Positions 1 to 5,369 of a stretch of DNA of 5,969 bases are shown here, piece by piece. The position numbers and the translations under genes are program-made. The notes beneath the pieces were generated by a model. It was not told where the DNA came from, ran no database searches, and was given only the letters and a program-made list of their open reading frames with translations. Positions within the stretch are counted from its first letter, which is position 1, and each line of letters starts with the position of its first letter. This DNA comes from Gemmatimonadota bacterium (GTDB taxonomy: Bacteria > Latescibacterota > UBA2968 > UBA8231): contig JAPOZF010000522.1 of NCBI GenBank assembly GCA_026706165.1, positions 1-5,969 on the forward strand. Reading direction: 5' to 3'.

Positions 1-27
1 AGCAAGTGGGTGCACCATGAACAGTGA
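1..27 (+). CDS. 3' end of upstream gene, probably MalF-type sugar ABC permease (partial)
   Basis: Only the last eight codons are in the window. Frame 1 reads SKWVHHEQ and ends at a TGA at 25-27. A terminal Trp-Val-His-aromatic/His-Glu tail is typical of the MalF/UgpA-type carbohydrate ABC permeases that sit directly upstream of MalG-type permeases. The 11-base overlap with the next start codon is also typical of such permease pairs. Frame 3 also closes nearby, at a TGA at 18-20, so the frame choice is an inference from the tail and the neighbour. If correct, the product would pair with the downstream permease in the inner membrane. Confidence 0.5.
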   Translation, partial: SKWVHHEQ

Positions 28-886
28 GGGCGGGGTGCGTCCGGGGCTGGTGCTGTTCTACGGCGCCCTCGTCGGGGGAGCGGCGCTGATGCTGTTCCCG
101 CTCGGCTGGATGCTGATGACGAGCCTGAAGTCGTTCACCGAGGTCCTGCAGGAGCCGATGAAGTGGATCCCCGGCAGTCCGCAGTGGGAAAATTACCTCG
201 TGGTGTTCCGGGAGTTCGAGTTCGGCAGGTTCCTGTGGAACTCCGTGTTCGTGACCGGGATGACGATTGCCGGAACACTGGTTTCCTGCTCGGCGGCGGC
301 CTACGCCTTCGTCTTCATCCGCGTGCGTTTCAAGGGGCCGATCTTCGCCGCCCTGCTGGCGACGATGATGCTGCCCGGACAGGTGACGATCATTCCGCTG
401 TTCAAGTTCTTCGCCCAGATCGGCTGGGTGAACACCTACTACCCTCTGATCGTGCCGCACTGGCTCGGCGCCAACGTCTTCGGGATCTTCCTGCTTCGCC
501 AGTTCTTCCTCACCATACCTCACGGATATATCGAAGCCGCCCGCATGGACGGCGCCTCCGAACTGCGCATCCTCTGGCACGTCGTCGTTCCCCTGAGCAC
601 GCCGGTCCTGCTCACGGTCACGGTGTTCACCTTCCTCGCCAGCTGGAACGACCTGTTCGGCCCTCTCATCTACCTGCACGACGAGAGGCTCTACACGATG
701 CCGGTCGGGCTTTTCTATTTCATCGCCAAGGCCGGGGTGATCATCGGGGGGGCCGGCACCCAGGTGACGCCCTGGAACCTGGTGATGGCGCTGACCACGG
801 TAATGATCGTACCGGTCATCGTCGTCTTCTTCCTGGCGCAGAAGCGGTTCATCGAGGGGATCAGCGCCTCCGGGATCAAGGGGTAG
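17..886 (+). CDS. Carbohydrate ABC transporter permease, MalG/UgpE type
   Basis: This is an inner-membrane subunit of a sugar importer (binding-protein-dependent transport, CUT1-type), expected to work with a MalF-type partner, a periplasmic binding protein and an ATPase. The 289 residues match the family's usual length. Hydrophobic segments lie near residues 11-34, 73-101, 108-133, 142-164, 195-218 and 254-276, giving the usual six helices. The EAA loop that contacts the ATPase is clear at 173-192: EAARMDGAS, then a hydrophobic stretch ending VVP. The C-terminus, QKRFIEGISASGIKG, is the classic family ending (RFxxGI-x-x-GxKG). The ATG at 17 gives a short cytoplasmic N-terminus and overlaps the end of the preceding gene by 11 bases, suggesting translational coupling; no strong Shine-Dalgarno sequence is visible. 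The sugar cannot be told from the sequence. No binding protein or ATPase gene is in the window, so these are probably upstream or shared. Confidence 0.95.
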   Translation: MNSEGGVRPGLVLFYGALVGGAALMLFPLGWMLMTSLKSFTEVLQEPMKWIPGSPQWENYLVVFREFEFGRFLWNSVFVTGMTIAGTLVSCSAAAYAFVFIRVRFKGPIFAALLATMMLPGQVTIIPLFKFFAQIGWVNTYYPLIVPHWLGANVFGIFLLRQFFLTIPHGYIEAARMDGASELRILWHVVVPLSTPVLLTVTVFTFLASWNDLFGPLIYLHDERLYTMPVGLFYFIAKAGVIIGGAGTQVTPWNLVMALTTVMIVPVIVVFFLAQKRFIEGISASGIKG

Positions 887-1166
887 GGGGAATGCCGCAG
901 GAGCACGGCGGAACCGCGGAGGCCGCCATGCCAGGGACAGGTCGGGCTTGCTTCGGAGACCTGCCACTTCCCCTGGCCCTGTGCGCGTTGATACCGGATG
1001 TGCTTGCTGAAAGAGGAAGCCGCCGCATGACCGGAGCGGGGCCGGGATTGCCGGCAGTGCATGCGAACAGGGGCCGCCCTCGCATGGCCGGGCAGGTCGG
1101 GCCTTCCGGCGGTTCAGGAGGCGGGCTTGTTTTTCTTGATGGCTGCCGGCGGGCCCGTACATACAA
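887..1166. other. Non-coding gap after the permease gene
   Basis: The gap between the permease stop and the cold-shock gene is 332 bases, including the terminator at its right end. I see no convincing gene here. The open frames crossing it, on both strands, run through the terminator or into neighbouring genes, have Arg/Pro/Gly-rich compositions typical of GC-rich shadow frames, and match nothing I recognise. An ATG at 892 follows a G-run but continues into the antisense of csp. Contents that can be supported are an imperfect hairpin (930-977) and a 10-base direct repeat, CAGGTCGGGC, at 938-947 and 1093-1102. Confidence 0.5.
930..977. repeat. Imperfect two-part hairpin in the intergenic gap
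   Basis: The outer arms GCCAGGG (930-936) and CCCTGGC (971-977) pair over 7 bases. The inner arms CAGGTC (938-943) and GACCTG (958-963) pair over 6 bases. They are separated by a 1-base versus 7-base internal loop, with a 14-base apical loop. No T-tract follows on either strand, so this is not a standard intrinsic terminator. Lying 44 bases after the permease stop, it could stabilise the 3' end of the transporter mRNA. That role is inference; chance pairing in GC-rich DNA is possible. Confidence 0.35.
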
Positions 1167-1203
1167 AGAGGGCGCCGAGCAATCCCCGGCGCCCTCTGTT
1201 TTT
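1167..1203. terminator. Bidirectional rho-independent terminator
   Basis: A perfect 11-base-pair stem pairs 1167-1177 (AGAGGGCGCCG) with 1187-1197 (CGGCGCCCTCT) around a 9-base loop. On the plus strand it is followed by GTTTTT (1198-1203), a good U-tract. On the minus strand it is followed by TTGTAT, a weaker one. It lies 22 bases past the csp stop codon on the minus strand and about 280 bases past the permease stop on the plus strand. It is therefore placed to end both converging transcripts. Confidence 0.85.
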
Positions 1204-1218
1204 CCGAAGCGGTCGGTG

Positions 1219-1428
1219 CTACAGCGGCCTTACGTTCTCCGCGGCCGGGCCCTTCTGACCCTGAACCACCTCGAACTCGACCTGCTGGCCTTCAGCGAGC
1301 GACTTGAAGCCGTCTGTCTGGATGGCGCTGTAGTGCACGAAGACATCGTCCCCGTTCTGCACGCTGATGAAGCCGAAGCCCTTGGCGTCGTTGAACCACT
1401 TCACTGTTCCTGATTGGCGTTCCGCCAT
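1219..1428 (-). CDS. csp: Cold-shock protein, CspA family
   Basis: This is a single-domain cold-shock protein, a small OB-fold that binds single-stranded RNA and DNA in the cytoplasm and acts as an RNA chaperone or antiterminator. The 69 residues match the family length. The start [16 protein letters not shown] carries RNP1 (KGFGFI, residues 16-21). RNP2 follows as VFVHY (29-33), with the exposed aromatics W11, F12, F18, F20, F30, H32 and Y33 in the expected places. The C-terminal half has the usual [15 protein letters not shown] strand. The ATG is fixed by an AGGGAGGG ribosome-binding site 8 bases upstream. The gene is monocistronic, with its own terminator just downstream and a long structured leader upstream, as is common for csp genes. 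Sequence alone does not say whether expression is cold-induced or constitutive. It has no evident functional link to the sugar-related neighbours. Confidence 0.97.
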   Translation of the reverse strand: MAERQSGTVKWFNDAKGFGFISVQNGDDVFVHYSAIQTDGFKSLAEGQQVEFEVVQGQKGPAAENVRPL

Positions 1429-1436
1429 TGGTAAAA

Positions 1437-1444
1437 CCCTCCCT
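1437..1444 (-). promoter_or_regulatory. Ribosome-binding site of csp
   Basis: On the minus strand AGGGAGGG lies 8 bases before the ATG at 1428. It is a strong match to the anti-Shine-Dalgarno sequence and supports the chosen start. Confidence 0.85.
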
Positions 1445-1522
1445 GTGGAGCATGTGATTGCAGCAGGACGTTTCGAGATGGACTGGGGGGATGTGACTCA
1501 GAACAGCGCGGAACGACTGCCG

Positions 1523-1551
1523 AAATAAAACCCCCCTGCGGGTGCAGAGGG
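1523..1551 (-). terminator. Terminator-like hairpin at the start of the csp leader
   Basis: Read on the minus strand, CCCTCTGC (1551-1544) pairs with GCAGGGGG (1539-1532) around a four-base loop, with one G-U wobble. The stem is followed by G, then TTTTATTT (1530-1523). This has the form of an intrinsic terminator. No minus-strand gene ends just upstream of it: the DNA to the right is the start of a plus-strand gene. It would therefore act near the beginning of the csp transcript, as an attenuator or a 5' stabilising stem. Alternatively it could stop stray antisense transcription coming out of the downstream propeller gene. Confidence 0.55.
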
Positions 1552-1563
1552 TTGAATGGGAGT

Positions 1564-1593
1564 AATATATGGCCAATGTCGAAGGAAATCCAA
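1564..1593 (-). promoter_or_regulatory. Candidate sigma-70 promoter of csp
   Basis: On the minus strand TATATT (1569-1564) matches the -10 consensus at five of six positions. TTGGAT (1593-1588) is a weaker -35, matching at three of six, with an 18-base spacer. This is the most AT-rich patch in the intergenic region and stands out against the GC-rich background. Transcription would start near 1557, just ahead of the leader hairpin. Confidence 0.45.
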
Positions 1594-1735
1594 CAGCATT
1601 TTGCCGGTCCGGGAGTATCTTCCCCTGCCTGCCAACCACCGGGTTTGACGGCCGGTCCGGAGCCGGGTGCCATGCCTCGGGCGGTCGCGAAGCCGGCGGA
1701 CCCAACCTTTGACCCGGATCTCGAGAAAGAAACCG

Positions 1736-3220
1736 ATGAGAGATGCGAGCACTGCAGGAATCCCTGGTTCCCGGAGTTCGGGTTCCCGGTCAGCCTGCAG
1801 AACCTGCCTCAGGCTGGCGGCCTGTCTTTTCCCCTGTTTTTCGCCGGCCTTCGCCGAGGATCCGGGGCGCGCCGCGATCGTGTGGGAGTCGCCGCTTCCC
1901 TACGGCACCTTCAGCTCTCCCCGACTGATCGAGACCGCGGAAAAGCCGGAGCTGCTGATGGCTTTCGGCAGCGAGGATTCCCTCGCCGGCGGGGTGGTCG
2001 CGGTCGACGTAACCACCGGTGAGCATCGCTGGCGCGTCGATACGGAGCAGGAGCTGTTCGCGCTTCCCCAGCCCCTGACCCCTGCGGACTCCGGTGTGCA
2101 CCCCTGGGTGGTGGCCGGGCGCAACGGCCAGCTCCGCGCCATCGACGCCGCCCGGGGGGCGGTGCTGTGGCGCTTCCGCCCGTTCGGCGGCGACGGCAAG
2201 AAACAGGGGATCTACAACTTCTACACCGGCTTCGAGCTCGGCGACGCCGACGGGGACGGCATCGGCGACTGGGTCGTGACCAACGGCGGGGATTCGGCGC
2301 TGGGGAAGTTCGAGGGCCGTCCCCCAGGCCACCTGATGGTCGTCAGCGGCAGGGACGGCTCCGTCATCCACCGGATGCTGGTTCCCGACCATCGCGAGAC
2401 CTACTGCTCCCCGCTGCTGTGGCGGCGAATGGACGAAGAGTGGGTGGTCTTCGGCACCGGGGGAGAGACGTTCCCCGGATCTCTCTGGGCGGTGGCCGCC
2501 GAAGAAGTGCTGGCCGGCGGCCTCGCGGGGATCCGGTCCCTCGTCGACTTCGTCGAGTACAAGGGGGCGATCGCTCCCCCCTCCCTTGCCGACCTCGACG
2601 GGTACGGCGTCCTCGACCTCGTCGCGGTGCCGTTCGACGGCCGCATCATCGCCCTGTCGGGCCGCACCCTGGCGCCGTTGTGGAGCTTTGACGCCCCTGT
2701 CGACGAAGAGACCCAGTCGAGCCCTGCCATCGGGGACTTCGACGGGGACGGCGATCTCGACGTCGTCCAGGTCGAGCAGGAGGGGATCTTCCCCCGGTGG
2801 ACGGCCTCGGTCGTCCGGGTCTTCGACGGCGGCACCGGGGCCGGGCTGTGGGAGCGGAGGATGGTCCGCGATCTGGTGCCGGCCTCACCTCTCGCCGTCG
2901 ACCTCGACGCCGACGGCCGCGACGAGATCCTCATCACCCGGTCGGACGCCGGGCTGTTCCGGGGAGCAACGAGCAGATCCCGCATGCAGGCAGTGCACGT
3001 CGAGGAGGCGCGGATCGATACCCTCGCCGAGACCGACGGCTTCAATTCCGGGGCCGGGCTGGTGGCCGACGCCGACGGGGACGGGCTGCTCGAGTGGTTC
3101 GTGCCCCTGCGCCAGGCCGGTGAGCGCGGCAGCCTCGTGCGGATCGACCTGAGGGCGCCTGTACCCCGGCGCATCGCCTGGGGCGGGTACCTCGGGACCC
3201 GGCACGACGGCGCCTACTGA
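1736..3220 (+). CDS. Exported PQQ-like/FG-GAP (VCBS-type) repeat beta-propeller protein
   Basis: A 494-residue secreted or periplasmic protein of unknown partner. Asp-rich calcium-type loops of FG-GAP/VCBS form lie at residues about 170 (DADGDGIGD), 286 (DLDGYGVLD), 334 (DFDGDGDLD), 389 (DLDADGRDE) and 445 (DADGDGLLE). PQQ-like blade motifs (V-x-A-x-D-x-x-x-G-x-x-x-W) occur near 87-102, 128-148, 304-320 and 358-374. Together these predict a beta-propeller of about seven or eight blades. Such proteins usually bind ligands, glycans or partner proteins; no catalytic motif is visible. I chose the ATG at 1736, preceded by GAGAAAGA at a good distance, over a GTG at 1667 whose upstream GGAG is too close. 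The signal peptide would end AFA|ED after residue 40. Its n-region is long and it carries four cysteines (21, 24, 30, 34). LAAC at 27-30 looks like a lipobox, but the stretch before it contains arginines, so I favour ordinary signal peptidase I cleavage. It is transcribed convergently with the 611-residue gene. Confidence 0.88.
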   Translation: MRDASTAGIPGSRSSGSRSACRTCLRLAACLFPCFSPAFAEDPGRAAIVWESPLPYGTFSSPRLIETAEKPELLMAFGSEDSLAGGVVAVDVTTGEHRWRVDTEQELFALPQPLTPADSGVHPWVVAGRNGQLRAIDAARGAVLWRFRPFGGDGKKQGIYNFYTGFELGDADGDGIGDWVVTNGGDSALGKFEGRPPGHLMVVSGRDGSVIHRMLVPDHRETYCSPLLWRRMDEEWVVFGTGGETFPGSLWAVAAEEVLAGGLAGIRSLVDFVEYKGAIAPPSLADLDGYGVLDLVAVPFDGRIIALSGRTLAPLWSFDAPVDEETQSSPAIGDFDGDGDLDVVQVEQEGIFPRWTASVVRVFDGGTGAGLWERRMVRDLVPASPLAVDLDADGRDEILITRSDAGLFRGATSRSRMQAVHVEEARIDTLAETDGFNSGAGLVADADGDGLLEWFVPLRQAGERGSLVRIDLRAPVPRRIAWGGYLGTRHDGAY

Positions 3221-3346
3221 GCCGCGCCCCCCTCCAGACTCGAAGATTTTCTGGTGAGAATTGCCACTGGCCGGCGGTTCGCCTCAGGGCACCGCTCCGT
3301 CGACCGGCAACTCCCTGTTCCCCGGCAAGGGCCGGAGATCCGGCGC

Positions 3347-3366
3347 CCCGGCCGCGGGAGGCCGGG
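3347..3366. terminator. GC hairpin between convergent genes (weak terminator candidate)
   Basis: CCCGGCC (3347-3353) pairs perfectly with GGCCGGG (3360-3366) around a six-base loop, one base beyond the minus-strand stop codon (3370-3368). A second, smaller hairpin, CCGGC-AAGG-GCCGG, lies at 3322-3335. Neither is followed by a T-tract on either strand, so intrinsic termination is doubtful. Their position between two converging stop codons is the main support. Confidence 0.3.
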
Positions 3367-3367
3367 A

Positions 3368-5203
3368 TCAGCCCGATGCCCCCTCCATGGGCGGGAAGTC
3401 GTACGAAGGCCGGTGGACGAACCGCTTCATCCCGAGGTCGAGCTCGATGCGCGCCGCCGCTCCCAGCTCGACGACGAGGTGCCTGTTACCCACGGCCACC
3501 CGCTGCTCTTCCCCGCGGCCGTCCGTTCCGCAAGCCTCGGTGAACTCGTGCTCGCCGAAGGAGCCGGCCTGAATCAGCACCGGGCGGGACTGCACCGGAT
3601 CGGTGTTGACGAGGGTCACCCGGGCTCCGTCCCCACCGGCGCGGTCGGCGAGGGCGGCCACGTGCGGGGGCAGCCCGGCGCGCCGCTGCTCCGGGTCGAA
3701 GTAGCGCAGGTGTGCCTGCAGCAGGCCGCCGTTGTACACCGCCGCCGGCGTCCCCATCGCCATCTGTACGAGACCCTCCGGCAGCACCGGGCAGAGCGGC
3801 TGGAAGTGGTAGCACTCCCGCGTCTCCGGGTCGCTGTCGTCGGCCTCGAGCCGGTCGAGGGCGCGGCAGACGCTGCTGTAGGTCGTGTCGAGGACCTGCT
3901 CCGGGAACCCCGGGTTCTTCCCCTCGACGAAAGCGGCCCAGGCCAGGGGCGGGCAGATCCCCGCCTTGCCGGAGCCCCAGTCTTCCGGCAGGCCGGCGAA
4001 CCCCTCCCGGTCCGGGAACAGCTCGTCGAGGCGGGCGAGATCCTCCTCGCTCCGGCTCAGGTAGTAGAGGTGGATGTAGTGGTAGGGGTCCGGCCGCCGG
4101 TAGTCGAACCAGCCCCGGTCGCCGTGCCGGGACGGGACCATCGGCACCCCGTCGATCTCGCGGCGCAGGGACCACAGCATGTCGAGCTGGGAGCGGCAGA
4201 GGTCGAGATGCGACATGTCCCCCGTCATCAGCGCCGCGCAGCTGCCGGCGACGAAGGCCGGCTCGACGACGTTGCGGGCCCCGTGGGGCCAGCGCCAGCC
4301 GTAATACCCGCCCCACCACTTGCCGCTGTTCAGCTCCCCGATTTTTCCGCCGGGCCCGATGTTGTCCGGCATGATGCCGCCGTTGGCGTCGCGGTGCTCG
4401 ACCCACCTCGCCAGGTAGTCGAGCACCCAATTCCTGTACTTCTCCTCCCCGGTGTACAGGTAGGCGTTGGTGACCATGCCGGCGGCGCTGAGGTTCAGGG
4501 GCACGTCGCAGCGGGTCATGCGCTCGTTGATGAGGGCGAGCACCCGGGCGAAGGTTTCGTCGTCTGTCCAGTCGACCTTGAACATCGGGTCCCTGCTGTC
4601 GGCCCCGGGCATGTCCTCGAACGGGGACAGGTAATCGGCCAGGATCGGCCGGTGGTATTCCCAGTCAGCCCGGGTGGTGACGAAGCGCGGGCCGCGGCTG
4701 CCGTTCAGCGGGCTGCGTATCATCCGCTTCTCCGCGTCCCAGTTCGGAGCCAGGGGGTCTTCCCCGGTGTACATGGCGGCGTAGCGCAGGGCGCGGTTGC
4801 GGTCGATGTAATGCCCGGGGTCGGCCATGGCGAGATAGTAGATGTAGGTGTAGCTCTCGCTGTGGTGGAACCAGTCGAAGCCGGTGACGAACTCGCGGTC
4901 GACGGTGCCGTAGTCGGCGTACTGCCAGGTTATGGCGTCCCACTCCCTGCGGGCGGTGCGGTGGATGAACTCGCCGCCCCCGAGGAGGTAGAAGAGCGGA
5001 AACGACAGGAAGGCCTCGTAACCGTTGTCGGTGCCGTCCATGCTCGTCCAGACGGTGCGCTGGATCAGGGTTCCGTCCGGACGGGTCGCGTGCCCGGTGA
5101 AGGGGACCGCGGCCCGGTCCATCAGGTCGATAAGGTGGCGCTGGCGCACCGCCCAGTGGGGCGGAGCCGTGCGGCCTTGAGCGCGCAGGATTGCTTCTGT
5201 CAT
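3368..5203 (-). CDS. Uncharacterised 611-aa protein, predicted alpha/alpha-toroid, possibly carbohydrate-active
   Basis: I do not recognise the family by name. The protein has no signal peptide or membrane segment, so it is probably cytoplasmic. Residues about 55-500 are helix-rich, with aromatic-rich conserved-looking blocks: DNGYEAFLSFPLFYLLGGGE (59-78), FDWFHHSESYTYIYYLAMADP (109-129, His/Glu/Tyr-rich), NAYLYTGEEKYRNWVLDYLARW (246-267) and GKWWGGYYGWRWPHG (294-308). The pattern Y-x-x-TG-x-x-K/R-Y followed by an amphipathic helix (also RYAAMYTGEDP at 140-150) is typical of (alpha/alpha)6-barrel glycosidases and polysaccharide lyases. Residues about 525-592 look like a beta-rich C-terminal domain. 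Candidate catalytic or binding residues are D110, H113, H114, E116, D280, E290 and H307, but this is a guess. The ATG at 5203 has GAGGA (5215-5211) 7 bases upstream. It converges with the exported propeller gene and diverges from a membrane protein, which fits glycan processing. A non-enzymatic role is possible. Confidence 0.85.
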   Translation of the reverse strand: MTEAILRAQGRTAPPHWAVRQRHLIDLMDRAAVPFTGHATRPDGTLIQRTVWTSMDGTDNGYEAFLSFPLFYLLGGGEFIHRTARREWDAITWQYADYGTVDREFVTGFDWFHHSESYTYIYYLAMADPGHYIDRNRALRYAAMYTGEDPLAPNWDAEKRMIRSPLNGSRGPRFVTTRADWEYHRPILADYLSPFEDMPGADSRDPMFKVDWTDDETFARVLALINERMTRCDVPLNLSAAGMVTNAYLYTGEEKYRNWVLDYLARWVEHRDANGGIMPDNIGPGGKIGELNSGKWWGGYYGWRWPHGARNVVEPAFVAGSCAALMTGDMSHLDLCRSQLDMLWSLRREIDGVPMVPSRHGDRGWFDYRRPDPYHYIHLYYLSRSEEDLARLDELFPDREGFAGLPEDWGSGKAGICPPLAWAAFVEGKNPGFPEQVLDTTYSSVCRALDRLEADDSDPETRECYHFQPLCPVLPEGLVQMAMGTPAAVYNGGLLQAHLRYFDPEQRRAGLPPHVAALADRAGGDGARVTLVNTDPVQSRPVLIQAGSFGEHEFTEACGTDGRGEEQRVAVGNRHLVVELGAAARIELDLGMKRFVHRPSYDFPPMEGASG

Positions 5204-5210
5204 GGGATTT

Positions 5211-5215
5211 TCCTC
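5211..5215 (-). promoter_or_regulatory. Ribosome-binding site of the 611-aa gene
   Basis: On the minus strand GAGGA, continuing into AAA, lies 7 bases before the ATG at 5203. It supports the chosen start. Confidence 0.7.
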
Positions 5216-5274
5216 GGGTTACGTCAGCCGGCGGGAATCTAACGGCTCGTGCATGGCGCGGCGACCGTGCTGAT

Positions 5275-5298
5275 CTTTTTGCACTCCCGGTGAAAAAG
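5275..5298. promoter_or_regulatory. Inverted repeat in the divergent intergenic region (candidate operator)
   Basis: CTTTTTGCAC (5275-5284) and GTGAAAAAG (5290-5298) are inverted copies, 9 bases matching with one bulged G, around TCCCG. The site lies about 70 bases from each of the two divergent start codons (5203 minus, 5370 plus) and is AT-richer than its surroundings. It could bind a repressor or activator controlling both genes, or form a hairpin. A TTGCAC at 5279-5284 resembles a plus-strand -35 box, but I found no good -10 at the right spacing. I could not find a convincing promoter for either gene. Confidence 0.4.
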
Positions 5299-5369
5299 CC
5301 CATGCGGCCGAGGCCTGCACAGCGATGCGCCAGTGGGGCTGTCCGGGCCGGATCCGAGATCCCTCATTC

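Larger units (their letters stand above)
1429..1557 (-). promoter_or_regulatory. Long 5' untranslated leader of csp
   Basis: If the promoter at 1564-1593 is used, the csp transcript starts near 1557 and has an untranslated leader of about 129 bases. Long leaders that fold and control translation with temperature are established for CspA-family genes; in E. coli cspA the leader is about 160 bases. The upstream end of this leader contains a hairpin followed by a U-rich stretch (1523-1551). The ribosome-binding site sits at the other end. The leader's extent is inferred from the promoter call. Confidence 0.5.

Noticed and set aside
892..1077. Possible small gene starting at ATG 892, just after the permease stop with a G-run before it
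   Set aside because: The G-run is too close to the ATG, the frame does not stop before the terminator, and the product resembles nothing known.
163..1413. A 416-codon plus-strand frame overlapping the permease gene and the antisense of csp
   Set aside because: It runs through the permease gene in another frame, the terminator and the reverse of csp. Its Arg/Pro/Gly/His-rich composition is that of a shadow frame.
1603..1660. Direct repeat GCCGGTCCGG at 1603-1612 and 1651-1660, upstream of the propeller gene
   Set aside because: Ten GC-only bases recur easily at this base composition, and similar strings occur elsewhere in the window. It is not enough to call an operator.
1645..1673. TTGACG at 1645-1650 as a -35 box for the propeller gene
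   Set aside because: At a 17-base spacing the -10 would be TGCCAT, a poor match; no acceptable -10 was found at nearby spacings.
1790..2392. A 200-codon minus-strand frame inside the propeller gene
   Set aside because: It is antisense to a strongly supported coding region with signal peptide and repeat motifs. Its His/Gly/Val/Ala-rich sequence has no domain.
3254..5242. A 662-codon open frame on the plus strand, antisense to the 611-residue gene
   Set aside because: Its length is explained by the codon bias of a GC-rich gene read in the opposite direction. The product is a low-complexity mix of Val, Gly, Arg, Pro and Glu with no recognisable motif, while the minus-strand frame has a good ribosome-binding site and protein-like blocks.
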